The position numbers and the translations under genes are program-made. The notes beneath the pieces were generated by a model. That model was not told the origin of the DNA and made no database searches. It was given only the letters and a program-made list of their open reading frames with translations. From contig CAVOTA010000002.1 in NCBI GenBank assembly GCA_963699055.1, positions 124,001-188,000 of the forward strand: 64,000 nt of DNA, written 5' to 3'. This document shows, one piece after another, positions 8,669-16,949 of the stretch. This stretch comes from Bog-756 sp963699055. GTDB lineage: Bacteria; Actinomycetota; Acidimicrobiia; Acidimicrobiales; RAAP-2. Position 1 is the stretch's first letter, and each line of letters starts with the position of its first letter.

Positions 8669-9358
8669 TCAGACCCGACCCACGGAGGCGTACTCGACGA
8701 CCCGGGTCATGGTCGCCTCCGACACCGTCGCCACCGAGCCCGCCGACACGGGTGGCGCCGGGTCGTACTCGATCATCAACTGCGCCGCCTCGGCCGCGGT
8801 GCGGTCGATCAGCAGCTCGACCAGCCGGAGCGCCATGTCGATGCCGCTGGAGACTCCCGCCGCGGTGACCAGCCTGGCGTCCAGATGCTCCACCACCCGT
8901 TGCGGCACGACCGTCACACCGTAGGCCTCGAGTTCGCCACGACTGGCCCAGTGGGTCGTGGCCGTCCTGCCCGACAGCAGCCCGGCCGCCGCCAGGACCA
9001 GCGAGCCCGTGCACACCGACGTGGTGTAGGTGGTGGTCCGGTGGGCCCCGCGTACCCAGTCGAGGACGCGCTCGTCTCCCGCCAGGGCACGGGTGCCGTG
9101 GCCGCCCGGGAGGACCACCACGTCGGGGTCGGGCACGTCCTCGAACACCGCGTCGCGGGTGAGTCCGAGCATGCCGTTGTCGGTCCGGACCTCGCCGGTG
9201 GCGTGGCCGACGAAGACCACGTCGATGGTGGGTACCCGCTGGAGCACCTCGTAGGGGCCGATGGCGTCGAGGGCGGTCAGGCGGTCGAACAGCGGAATCG
9301 CCACGCTGATGCGGTCGGTGGCGGGGGTGACGTCGCCGGCGGCGTGGGAGGCGGTCAT
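8669..9358 (-). CDS. DJ-1/PfpI family protein
   Basis: A 229-residue single-domain class I glutamine-amidotransferase-like protein. Key features are LPGGHGTR (83-90) and the nucleophile elbow TTSVCTGS with C116, followed by ATTHW. ISVAIPLFDRLTALDAIGPYEVL is the usual N-terminal strand and helix. Relatives include isonitrile hydratases and GlxA-type sensors. Its ATG overlaps the stop of the upstream AraC-type regulator (ATGA), so the two are probably made together. The regulator carries a homologous domain, so this protein may act on the same metabolite or a related one. The substrate is not known. Confidence 0.85.
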   Translation of the reverse strand: MTASHAAGDVTPATDRISVAIPLFDRLTALDAIGPYEVLQRVPTIDVVFVGHATGEVRTDNGMLGLTRDAVFEDVPDPDVVVLPGGHGTRALAGDERVLDWVRGAHRTTTYTTSVCTGSLVLAAAGLLSGRTATTHWASRGELEAYGVTVVPQRVVEHLDARLVTAAGVSSGIDMALRLVELLIDRTAAEAAQLMIEYDPAPPVSAGSVATVSEATMTRVVEYASVGRV

Positions 9359-10374
9359 AGTTGGCTCCTGTCGGTGCGGGGGCGGGCGAAGCGCCGCCGG
9401 TAGGCGTCGGGACTGCTGTGGAGGCGGCGCTGGAAGGTGCGCCGCAGGGTCTCGCCGGTGCCGAAGCCGCACCGGGTGGCGATGGCGTCGAGCGGGTCGT
9501 CCGTCGTCTCGAGCGCGTGCCGGGCCGCCTCGGTGCGTACCCGCTCCACGTAGCGGCTCGGTGTCTCCCCCACCTCGGCGGCGAACAGCCGGGCGAAGTG
9601 GCGCTCCGAGAGACACGCCGTCCTGGCCATGGCACCCACCCGGTGGTCACCCCCGGGGTCGGCGTCCACCCGGGCCTGGGCGTCGCGCACGGCAGCCCGG
9701 GTGGCCCGGGGGGTCCACACCGGCGTGGCGAACTGGGTCTGACCTCCCGGCCGGTGCACGAACATCACCAGCCACCGGGCGATCAGCTGGGCGACGTCGG
9801 CGCCGAGGTCGTCCTCCACCAGGGCGAGCGACAGGTCGATCCCGGCGGTCACGCCCGCACTCGACCACAGGTCGCCGTCCCGCACGTAAATCGGGTCGGC
9901 GTCGACGACGACGTCCGGGTGGGCACGGGCGAGTTCCTCCGCCCGCGCCCAATGGGTCGTCACCCTGCGCCCGGCCAGCAGTCCCGCCCGTGCGCCCAGG
10001 AACGCACCCGAGCACACCGTCGCCACCCGCCGGGCCCGTCGGGCGGCATCCGCCACCCAGCCGACCAGCCGGTCGTCCTCCACCGCGGCCGCCACGCCAC
10101 CCCCACCGGGGAGGAGCAGGGTGTCGATCGGGTCGGGGCCGGTCGACAGTGGCCGGGTCGAGAGGGTCAGCCCGCTCTCGCTCGCCACCGGGCCACCGTC
10201 GGCCGACACCAGGTGTACGTCGTAGGAGCCCGTGCCCCCACAGGACCGGGACGCCCGGGCCGCGCCGGCGAACACCTCGAACGGACCGGCCACGTCGAGG
10301 GCCTGCACGCCGGGGTAGGCGACGATGACGACGGTTCGGGGGGCCATGCGGCCATCGTGGACCTGCTCGTCCAT
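9355..10374 (-). CDS. GlxA-type regulator: DJ-1/PfpI domain fused to AraC/XylS helix-turn-helix
   Basis: A 339-residue transcription factor. Residues about 13-190 are a DJ-1/PfpI-like domain (VVIVAYPGVQALDVAGPFEV, LLPGGGG, and VATVCSGAF with C121, so the nucleophile Cys is kept). Residues about 235-335 are an AraC-type DNA-binding domain with two helix-turn-helices (LSERHFARLFAAEVGETPS, then DAIATRCGFGTGETLRRTF). The C-terminal FQRRLHSSPDAYRRRF is the family signature. It is translationally coupled to the downstream DJ-1 gene. The start is not certain: ATG 10374 gives 339 residues, while ATG 10347 (MAPRTV) matches relatives better and gives 330. Neither has a clear Shine-Dalgarno. Confidence 0.9.
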   Translation of the reverse strand: MDEQVHDGRMAPRTVVIVAYPGVQALDVAGPFEVFAGAARASRSCGGTGSYDVHLVSADGGPVASESGLTLSTRPLSTGPDPIDTLLLPGGGGVAAAVEDDRLVGWVADAARRARRVATVCSGAFLGARAGLLAGRRVTTHWARAEELARAHPDVVVDADPIYVRDGDLWSSAGVTAGIDLSLALVEDDLGADVAQLIARWLVMFVHRPGGQTQFATPVWTPRATRAAVRDAQARVDADPGGDHRVGAMARTACLSERHFARLFAAEVGETPSRYVERVRTEAARHALETTDDPLDAIATRCGFGTGETLRRTFQRRLHSSPDAYRRRFARPRTDRSQL

Positions 10375-10458
10375 GGCGTCAATGACATGGACACCACAGA
10401 TCCGGACATCGGCGTGCCGGACCGTCCGGAAGGGCAGGAACCACCGGGGTGTGGCCGG

Positions 10459-10656
10459 TCAGACGTGGTGGACGACCCAGGTGACGCCCTGGAACGCCCG
10501 GTAGGCCAGATAGATCACGGTGGCCACGGCCAGGAACTTGAACCACCACGGCTGCTTGCGGTGGGCGAGCGGCTCCGACCCGCAGGTCGGGCACGCCCCC
10601 TCCCCGGTCAGCTCCTCGGTCTCGAGTTCGGCGTCGCACTGCTCACACCAGGGCAC
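10459..10656 (-). CDS. Small zinc-ribbon membrane protein
   Basis: A 65-residue protein. Two CxxC knuckles (CEQC at 4-7, CPTC at 22-25) form a zinc ribbon. A single hydrophobic helix follows (FKFLAVATVIYLAYRAF, about 41-57) and then a short tail ending WVVHHV. The ribbon would face the cytoplasm if the helix is a C-terminal anchor. The start is GTG. It lies 21 bp after the der stop on the same strand and is probably co-transcribed with it. The function is unknown. Confidence 0.75.
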   Translation of the reverse strand: MPWCEQCDAELETEELTGEGACPTCGSEPLAHRKQPWWFKFLAVATVIYLAYRAFQGVTWVVHHV

Positions 10657-10677
10657 GGCGCCCCCGTCGCGTACCTG

Positions 10678-12111
10678 TCATCGCTTGCGTCCCCCGCCAC
10701 CGTTGGCGCCCTTGGCCCGGACGCGGATCTTGATGGGCGTCGGACCGAGGTCGAACCGCTCGCGCAGTCCGCGCTCGACGTAGCGCAGGTAGGTGGGCTG
10801 GAGCCGACCGTTGGTGAACAGGGTGAAGGTGGGCGGGTCGTTGGCACCCTGGACGCCGTACTGGATACGGGCACCGACCGGCGGGTGGGCCAGCTGGATC
10901 GAGGTCAACGCGCGGTTCAGCTCCCCGGTGGGGATGCGTGAGTGGTAGGCCTCCTCGGCGGCGGCCACGGCCGGGAGGATGTGGTGCACGCCGAGGCCCG
11001 ACAGGGCGCTGATCTTCAGGACCGGTGCCTCGCCCAGGAAGGCCAACCGGTCCCCCACGTCGGCCAGGATGCCCACCCGCTCCTCGGTCGGGATGAGCTC
11101 CCACTTGTTCAGCACCACCACCACCGGGCAGCCCGAGGCGCCGATGCGCTCGGCCAGGCGTTGGTCCTGGTGGGTGACCCCGACGGTGGCGTCGATGACC
11201 AGCAGGGCGATGTCGGCCCGGTCGAGGGCGTCGAGGGCCCGCAGGACCGAGAAGTACTCGGTCCCCCGTTCGGTCTTCGACTTGCGGCGCATGCCGGCGG
11301 TGTCGATGAAGCAGATCGTCCCCTCGGGGGTCTCGACGACGGTGTCGACGGTGTCCCGGGTGGTTCCGGGTGCGTCGTGGGTGACCGACCGCTCGTCGCC
11401 GACCAGCCGGTTGAACAGCGTCGACTTGCCGACGTTGGGCCGGCCGATCAGTGCCACCCGGGGCACGCTCTGGTCCGTCTCGACGGCACCTACCAGGTCC
11501 ACCAGTCCTCCGTCGCCGTCGTCTCCGGCGTCGCGTTCCGCGGCGGCGTCCTCGTCGGCAGCACCGGCGCCGGTCGTCGACTCCGACGACGGGAGCGCCA
11601 GCACGACGTCGTCGAGCAGGTCACCGGTGCCCCGACCGTGGAGCGCGCTGACCGGCCACGGGTCACCGAGGCCGAGCGACAGCGCGTCCCACACGTCGGC
11701 TTCGCGCTGGTCCGAGTCGACCTTGTTCACCACCACCCGGACGGGTCGTGCCGACCGGGTCAGCACCCGGGCCACGGCGAGGTCCTCGTCGGTCAGCCCC
11801 ACCGTGACGTCGACCACGAACAGGACCACGTCCGCCTCCGCCATGGCCCGCTCGGCCTGGGCGCTGACCTGGGCGTCGAGGGGGTCGTCCGAGGCGAGCC
11901 ATCCGCCGGTGTCGACGATGGTGAAGTGGTGTCCGCACCACTCGGCGTCGAGCTCCTTGCGGTCCCGGGTCACCCCCGGTCGCTCCTCGACCACGGCGGC
12001 ACGACGGCCGACGATGCGGTTGACCAGGGTGGACTTGCCGACATTGGGCCGACCGGCCACCACCACCAGGGGCAGGGTCCGGGTCGGTGCGTCGTGGGCG
12101 GTCGGGGTCAT
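10678..12111 (-). CDS. der: Ribosome biogenesis GTPase Der (EngA)
   Basis: A 477-residue GTPase with two tandem G domains and a C-terminal KH-like domain. Both P loops read GRPNVGKST. Switch motifs include DTGG in domain 1 and DTAGM in domain 2; the base-recognition motifs are NKVD and NKWE. An acidic linker (GAADEDAAAERDAGDDGD) separates the domains. The C-terminus ends in the basic tail GANGGGGRKR. Der helps 50S subunit assembly. The frame stays open far upstream, but the true start is ATG 12111 (MTPTAHD), overlapping the DUF512 gene's stop as ATGA. This implies translational coupling. The zinc-ribbon gene follows. Confidence 0.96.
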   Translation of the reverse strand: MTPTAHDAPTRTLPLVVVAGRPNVGKSTLVNRIVGRRAAVVEERPGVTRDRKELDAEWCGHHFTIVDTGGWLASDDPLDAQVSAQAERAMAEADVVLFVVDVTVGLTDEDLAVARVLTRSARPVRVVVNKVDSDQREADVWDALSLGLGDPWPVSALHGRGTGDLLDDVVLALPSSESTTGAGAADEDAAAERDAGDDGDGGLVDLVGAVETDQSVPRVALIGRPNVGKSTLFNRLVGDERSVTHDAPGTTRDTVDTVVETPEGTICFIDTAGMRRKSKTERGTEYFSVLRALDALDRADIALLVIDATVGVTHQDQRLAERIGASGCPVVVVLNKWELIPTEERVGILADVGDRLAFLGEAPVLKISALSGLGVHHILPAVAAAEEAYHSRIPTGELNRALTSIQLAHPPVGARIQYGVQGANDPPTFTLFTNGRLQPTYLRYVERGLRERFDLGPTPIKIRVRAKGANGGGGRKR

Positions 12112-13565
12112 CGGGGTGCTCCCAGGGTCACGGGCACCCGGGCGGGCACCGTTGCGGGCGGTGTGCAGCCGGACGCCACCACCGGGCCGTCGAGCGCCCG
12201 CCGCAACGACAGGCCGTCGGTCGCCACCACTTCGACGGGACGCGGCAGGTCCGCCACGGTCAGGTCGTCGAGGAAGCGGCCCTCGGACAGGCAGGCGTCG
12301 GGCAGCAGGTAGCGGTGTCCGCGGGGCTGGTCGGCGAGTACGGCCGCGAGGTCCCCCCCGGTCAGGAGGCCCGACACGCCGATGTTCCCGCCGAAGAACC
12401 GGTTGACCACCGGCACCAGGCGGATGTCGTCGCGCCCCAGCGAGTCGACGAGGGGCCCGAGGACCCGCGCCCCGTACTCGCCGGTGAGGATGGCGATCGG
12501 TGCGTCGGTCCCGACGGATGCGTCGGCGGCCGGAACGCTCGTCCGCGGGGCGCGGTAGCCCTCCGCCGGGGCACCGTCCACGGCGGCAAAGAATCCGGGA
12601 CGCACACCGAGTGCGGCGTGCTCGTCCCCCCCGAAGGCGGCCTCGAAGGCGCGGGCCATGCCGAGCCCGTTCTCGTGCTGGGGGAACCCCTCGTAGGTGG
12701 CCGCCGGCGGGAAGGGGCGTTCGGCCATGAGGTAGTACTCGTCGGCGGCGAACACCATGCGCCGCCCCACGGCGTCGAGGAAGACCTGCTGCCACCGCTC
12801 GACCAGGTCGCACACGGCGCCGGCCTCGGCCGTGGTGTGGGGCCGCATGGCGGCCTCGTGGGAGAAGGTGCTCACCCCGAGGGGCACGCACGCCACCGTG
12901 GCGAGGCCCGGGTAGCGGTCGAGCACCCCGGCCAGGGTGTCCTCCAGGACGTCACCGTCGTTGCGTCCCGGGCACACCACGACCTGTCCGTGTACCTCGA
13001 TCCCCCCGTCGAGCAGGGCGCCCAACCAGCGCAGGCTGGTGGCTCCCCGCCGGTTGCGCAGGAGTCCCGCCCGCACGTCGGGGTCGGTGGCGTGGATCGA
13101 GACGAAGAGGGGGCTGAGGCGCTCGGTGAGCACCCGCTCCAGATCCATCTCGGTGAAACGGGTGAGCGTGGTGAAGTTCCCGTACAGGAACGACAGCCGG
13201 TAGTCGTCGTCCTTCATCGACAGGCTGCGCCGCATCCCCTTGGGCAGCTGGTGGATGAAGCAGAACTCGCAGTGGTTGTCACAGGTGCGCACCCGGTCGA
13301 ACACGGCCGACGAGACCTCGACGCCGAGCGGCTCGCCCGGATCCTTGCGCACCGCCACCCGCAGGGGTCCGGGCATGCCGCGGCGCCGGACCACGAGGTC
13401 CAGCTCAGGTTCGTCCACGAGGAGGCTGTATTCGATGACGTCACGCGGCGATCGGCCGTTGAGCGAGAGCAGCTCGTCCCCGGGCAGGAGCCCGGACAGC
13501 GCGGCCGGTGACGACTCCGTGACGGCGACCACATTCGGTGCCGTCGTCACGCGGGGCGCCGACAT
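12108..13565 (-). CDS. DUF512 protein: PDZ domain plus radical-SAM-like Fe-S domain
   Basis: A 485-residue protein. Residues 10-60 are a PDZ-like domain (SSPAALSGLLPGDELLSLNG). A cluster-binding motif follows with C95, C99 and C102 (CDNHCEFC, the CxxxCxxC spacing of radical SAM enzymes). Then comes FIHQLPKGMRRSL, typical of the DUF512 family, with LFVSIHATDP and GQVVVCPGRNDG inside the barrel. The C-terminal part is the DUF512 module. The family's reaction is unknown. It is widespread and often lies beside der, as here, where the two overlap by 4 nt. ATG 13565 is preceded by a TAGCCT box 7 nt upstream. Confidence 0.88.
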   Translation of the reverse strand: MSAPRVTTAPNVVAVTESSPAALSGLLPGDELLSLNGRSPRDVIEYSLLVDEPELDLVVRRRGMPGPLRVAVRKDPGEPLGVEVSSAVFDRVRTCDNHCEFCFIHQLPKGMRRSLSMKDDDYRLSFLYGNFTTLTRFTEMDLERVLTERLSPLFVSIHATDPDVRAGLLRNRRGATSLRWLGALLDGGIEVHGQVVVCPGRNDGDVLEDTLAGVLDRYPGLATVACVPLGVSTFSHEAAMRPHTTAEAGAVCDLVERWQQVFLDAVGRRMVFAADEYYLMAERPFPPAATYEGFPQHENGLGMARAFEAAFGGDEHAALGVRPGFFAAVDGAPAEGYRAPRTSVPAADASVGTDAPIAILTGEYGARVLGPLVDSLGRDDIRLVPVVNRFFGGNIGVSGLLTGGDLAAVLADQPRGHRYLLPDACLSEGRFLDDLTVADLPRPVEVVATDGLSLRRALDGPVVASGCTPPATVPARVPVTLGAPR

Positions 13566-13572
13566 GGCCTCC

Positions 13573-13630
13573 AGGCTACCCGGTGGGGCGTCGGGAACCG
13601 GCCCCGCCCCCCGGTGGGCGCCGGTAGCCT
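13573..13630. promoter_or_regulatory. Back-to-back leaderless promoters for the DUF512-der genes and ispH
   Basis: On the plus strand TAGCCT (13625-13630) ends 6 nt before the ispH GTG. On the minus strand TAGCCT (plus coordinates 13573-13578) ends 7 nt before the DUF512 ATG. The two -10 boxes are identical and point apart across a 71-bp spacer. No recognisable -35 hexamers are seen. Confidence 0.55.
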
Positions 13631-13636
13631 GGGACG

Positions 13637-14719
13637 GTGCCCGTCCGCCGCGTGATCCTGGCCGAGCCCCGCGGGTTCTGCGCCGGGGTGGAGAAGGCCA
13701 TCAAGGCCCTGGCCTGGATGGTCCGCGTCTTCGAACCACCGGTGTACTGCTACCACGAGATCGTCCACAACCGGCACGTGGTGGACCAGTTCGTGGCCCA
13801 GGGCGTGATCTTCGTCGACGACGTCGCCGACGTGCCGCCGGGGGCACCGCTCATGCTGTCGGCCCACGGATCGGCACCCGAGGTCGTCGACACCGCCCGG
13901 CTCGACGGCCGGGTGGTGGTCGACGCCGTGTGCCCGTTGGTCACCAAGGTCCACCATGAGCTGAAGGTCCGGGCCCGCAAGGGCTACACCGTGCTCTACG
14001 TGGGCCACCACGGCCACGAGGAGGCCGTCGGCACGATGGCGGTGGCCCCGGAGTCGGTCCGGCTCCTGGAACACGCCGAGGACGTGGACGCCCTCGACCT
14101 GCCGCACGGCACCGACGGGGAGGAGCCGATGGTGGCGCTGCTGGCCCAGACGACGCTGAGCCACGACGAATGGGCCGGGATCGTGGACCGTGCCCGGGAC
14201 CGCTTCCCCGACCTGTGGATGCCGAACCGCAGCGACCTCTGCTTCGCCACCACCAACCGCCAGACCGCGCTCAAGGCGCTGGCCGGCCGGTGCGACGCCG
14301 TGGTGGTGATCGGGTCCGAGAACTCGTCCAACACGGTGGCACTGGCCAAGGTCGCTGCGGCGTTCGGCTGCCCGAGGGTGGTGCGGGTCAACGACGCGTC
14401 CGAGCTGCCGGACGACCTCGAGGGCACCGTCGGCGTGACGGCGGGCGCGTCGGCCCCCGAGGCGCTGGTGGAGGCGGTGGTGGCCCGGCTGGCCCCCCTC
14501 GAGGGAGTGGTGAGCGAGGCCGTCACCGTGGAGGAGGAGTACTTCCCCCCACCACCCGAGCTCCGGGAGCTGCTCCGTGGGCTCGAGACCGCACTCGGTC
14601 TCCTGAACTCGACACCACCGGCCCGGCACCCCGCCGGGGAGGGCGCCGTCCACGTGCTGGGCGACGACCGCGCCGTGGCCGCGGCGGACGTCCTCGAGCA
14701 GATCGCCGCCCTGTCCTGA
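13637..14719 (+). CDS. ispH: 4-hydroxy-3-methylbut-2-enyl diphosphate reductase
   Basis: The last step of the MEP isoprenoid pathway: HMBPP is reduced to IPP and DMAPP by a [4Fe-4S] enzyme. The protein has 360 residues. The three cluster cysteines are present: C15 (RGFCAGV), C99 (DAVCPLV) and C202 (DLCFATTNRQ). YHEIVHN, SAHGSAP, GHHGHEEA and GSENSSN, typical substrate-contact motifs, are also present. The C-terminal 40 residues extend beyond the core. The start is GTG 13637 with a -10 box 6 nt upstream. It is the first gene of a short plus-strand run with the HD-domain and GT2 genes. The GT2 neighbour probably uses polyprenyl phosphate, itself an isoprenoid product. Confidence 0.97.
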   Translation: MPVRRVILAEPRGFCAGVEKAIKALAWMVRVFEPPVYCYHEIVHNRHVVDQFVAQGVIFVDDVADVPPGAPLMLSAHGSAPEVVDTARLDGRVVVDAVCPLVTKVHHELKVRARKGYTVLYVGHHGHEEAVGTMAVAPESVRLLEHAEDVDALDLPHGTDGEEPMVALLAQTTLSHDEWAGIVDRARDRFPDLWMPNRSDLCFATTNRQTALKALAGRCDAVVVIGSENSSNTVALAKVAAAFGCPRVVRVNDASELPDDLEGTVGVTAGASAPEALVEAVVARLAPLEGVVSEAVTVEEEYFPPPPELRELLRGLETALGLLNSTPPARHPAGEGAVHVLGDDRAVAAADVLEQIAALS

Positions 14720-14776
14720 CCGGCCCGACCGGGCCGGCGGACGTCACCGGTGCCGGTTTGGCGCGAGACTGGGCCG

Positions 14777-15349
14777 ATGAGCGCGTCACCCGAGACCACG
14801 ACAGGTTCCTCGTTCACCCGCATGGACGAGTCGTCCGCCGAGCAGTGGGCCGTGGTCGGGACCGAGACGTCGAGGAACCAGGGTCGGGTGGCCGACCGGG
14901 TCCTGCTCCTGCTCGGGTCCCTGGCCGACGTGGTGGACGGGTTCGCCGTCGACCAGCTGACCCACAGCCTCCAGACCGCCACCCGGGCGGAGCGGGCCGG
15001 CGCCGACGACGAGGTGGTGGTGGCCTCCCTGTGCCACGACATCGGCAAGGCGATCTCGGTCCCCAACCACCCGCGGATCGCCGCCGAGATCCTGCGCCCC
15101 TACGTCCGCGACGAGGTCACCCAGGCCATCCTGTTCCATCAGGAGTTCCAGGGACGGCACTACTTCCACCACTTCCACATGGACCCGAACCTGCGGGACA
15201 ACCACCGTGACCAGCCGTGGTACCCGCTGGCCGAGCGCTTCGCCGACGAGTGGGACCAGACCAGCTTCGATCCCGACTACCCAACCGAGCCGCTGTCCCA
15301 CTTCGAGTCCAGGGTGCGTACCGTGTTCGCCACCCCCCACAGCTTCTGA
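14777..15349 (+). CDS. HD-domain metal-dependent hydrolase/oxygenase-like protein
   Basis: A 190-residue HD-fold protein. The metal-binding core reads DQLTHSLQTATRAERAG, then VVVASLCHDIGKAISVPNH (the HD pair), then AILFHQEFQG and YFHHFHMDPN. The HD spacing and the extra His-rich segment resemble diiron HD-domain oxygenases (myo-inositol oxygenase and PhnZ-like) as well as phosphohydrolases, so oxygenase or hydrolase cannot be decided. Its stop and the next gene's start share one base (TGATG). It lies 57 bp after ispH. Confidence 0.75.
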   Translation: MSASPETTTGSSFTRMDESSAEQWAVVGTETSRNQGRVADRVLLLLGSLADVVDGFAVDQLTHSLQTATRAERAGADDEVVVASLCHDIGKAISVPNHPRIAAEILRPYVRDEVTQAILFHQEFQGRHYFHHFHMDPNLRDNHRDQPWYPLAERFADEWDQTSFDPDYPTEPLSHFESRVRTVFATPHSF

Positions 15350-16197
15350 TGGCGCCCACCCAGCGCCACCGTTGGCTCACCGTCCCCGACTCACGCGCGT
15401 CCCGTCGGTCGGCCCGCCTGATGGCGTACGTGGTCGACCGGGCCCGGGCCGACTTCGACGAGCGGTACCCCAACGTACGGTTCGGTCCCGTGGTGGCGCT
15501 CGTCGCCGCCTACGAGGAGGAGGCGAACATCGGGGCGGTGCTGAAGTCGATGCCGACCCTGGTCGGCGATCTCGAGGTCTCCACCCTGGTGGTGGTGGAC
15601 GGCGGGTCCGACGACACCGCCCGGGTCGCGCTCGACGCCGGGGTGGTCACCTGCATCCTGCCGGTCAACCTCGGCCAGGGCGCCGCCCTGCGACTCGGTT
15701 ACGCGCTGGCCGCCGCCCACGGGGCCCGCTACGTGGTGACGCTCGACGCCGACGGGCAGAACGACCCGGCCGAGCTGGCGGGCATGCTCGAGCCGCTGCT
15801 CGACGACACCGCCGACTTCGTGATCGCGTCCCGCCGGTTGGGCACCGATGCGACGACCGACCGGTTCCGGCGGGCCGGCGTCCGGTTCTACGCCTGGCTC
15901 ATCAACACCATCGCCAGGCAGCAGCTGACCGACTCGTCCAACGGCTACCGGGCGTTCCGGGTCGGCGTCCTGGAGGACATCGTCCCCCACCTGGTGCAGG
16001 ACCAGTACCAGACGGCCGAGGTGGTGATCACGGCGTCCAGCCGTGGGTGGCGCATCGCCGAGCGGCCCACCATGTGGCACCCACGGGCCTCGGGGACGTC
16101 GAAGAAGGGCGGCAACCTCGTCTTCGGCCTCAGCTACGCCAAGGTCATCCTGTCCACCTGGGCCCGGGTCACCCTGGGCAACCGCACCCGTCGCTGA
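15349..16197 (+). CDS. Family 2 glycosyltransferase (polyprenyl-phosphate sugar synthase-like)
   Basis: A 282-residue GT-A protein without obvious membrane helices. FGPVVALVAAYEEEANIGAV opens the nucleotide-sugar domain. VVVDGGSDDT and LDADGQND supply the metal-binding DxD. LGQGAALRLGYALA and SNGYRAFR are typical of dolichol-phosphate mannose synthase-like enzymes. It probably moves a sugar from a nucleotide donor to polyprenyl phosphate, giving the lipid donor used by GT-C enzymes such as those at 23-30 kb. That link is inference. The ATG overlaps the HD gene's stop by one base, and a hairpin follows the stop. Confidence 0.85.
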   Translation: MAPTQRHRWLTVPDSRASRRSARLMAYVVDRARADFDERYPNVRFGPVVALVAAYEEEANIGAVLKSMPTLVGDLEVSTLVVVDGGSDDTARVALDAGVVTCILPVNLGQGAALRLGYALAAAHGARYVVTLDADGQNDPAELAGMLEPLLDDTADFVIASRRLGTDATTDRFRRAGVRFYAWLINTIARQQLTDSSNGYRAFRVGVLEDIVPHLVQDQYQTAEVVITASSRGWRIAERPTMWHPRASGTSKKGGNLVFGLSYAKVILSTWARVTLGNRTRR

Positions 16198-16213
16198 CCG
16201 GCCGGGGGGCCGG
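16198..16213. terminator. Hairpin between convergent GT2 and plsC genes
   Basis: CCGGCC and GGCCGG pair perfectly around a GGGG loop, right after the GT2 stop and 2 nt before the plsC stop. Both converging transcripts would form it. There is no T tract. Confidence 0.55.
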
Positions 16214-16214
16214 C

Positions 16215-16949
16215 TCAGTACCGTCCGGTGACCTCGACCGACCGGTCGTAGAGCTCCTGCAGCACGGTCGTGAGCTCTTCGGTGAGCTGGTGGATCCGAC
16301 TGCGGGGCACCCGACCCGACCCGCTGCGCTCCGGTGGCGCCAGCGGCGCCCCCACCTCCAGGTGGATGTGGCGGGGCCGGGGGATCCTGGTCCCCTTGGG
16401 CATGACCGAGGCGGACCCGCCGATGCCGACCGGCACCACCGTGGCGCCCGTGCGGGCGGCCAGGAAGGCCACTCCCTCGTGCAGGTCCTGGACGACCGGC
16501 CCGCTCCGGCGCTCGCCCTCGGGGAACAGGATGAGCACCTCGCCGGCCTCGAGCACCTGCTGGGCCCGGCGCATCGCCTCGCGGTCGGCCGATTCCCGGT
16601 GGACCGGGAAGGCGCCCACCGCCGGGAGGATGCGGGCCAGCAACCCGTTCTTCCACAGGGAGTCCTTGGCCATGTAGTGGAGTTTGCGGTCGGTGACCTC
16701 GGAGGCCACGAAGAAGTCGATGAAGGACCGGTGCACCGGGGCGACGATGACCGGGCCCTCGGCGGGCACCACCGTCCGGTCCGACACCGAGGTGCGGAAC
16801 AGGACGGCGTTCAGCATCCGCACCGCCACCCGCAGCACCCGGTAGAGCGGGGTGAAGCGGGTGTCGACCCGCACCTCGAGCTCCGGCGGTGCGTCGGTCC
16901 CGGGTGGGTCGCCCGTGGCGCCGGCGACGTCGTCGGGGTTCACAGCCAT
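16215..16949 (-). CDS. plsC: 1-acylglycerol-3-phosphate O-acyltransferase family protein
   Basis: A 244-residue member of the PlsC/LPLAT family. Motif I, HRSFIDF (HxxxxD), lies at about 73-79. Motif III, LFPEGERR, lies at about 141-148, and VPVGIGGS is motif IV. It transfers an acyl group to lysophosphatidate or a similar acceptor at the membrane. It overlaps the 3' end of cmk by 10 nt and is the last gene of the operon that starts with scpA. The cmk-plsC-der neighbourhood is conserved in many bacteria; here the plus-strand ispH run and the DUF512 gene intervene before der. Confidence 0.9.
   Translation of the reverse strand: MAVNPDDVAGATGDPPGTDAPPELEVRVDTRFTPLYRVLRVAVRMLNAVLFRTSVSDRTVVPAEGPVIVAPVHRSFIDFFVASEVTDRKLHYMAKDSLWKNGLLARILPAVGAFPVHRESADREAMRRAQQVLEAGEVLILFPEGERRSGPVVQDLHEGVAFLAARTGATVVPVGIGGSASVMPKGTRIPRPRHIHLEVGAPLAPPERSGSGRVPRSRIHQLTEELTTVLQELYDRSVEVTGRY

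Noticed and set aside
12112..12891. Der with a 260-residue N-terminal fusion
   Set aside because: The extra part is a shifted reading of the DUF512 gene. ATG 12111 gives the family's normal N-terminus.
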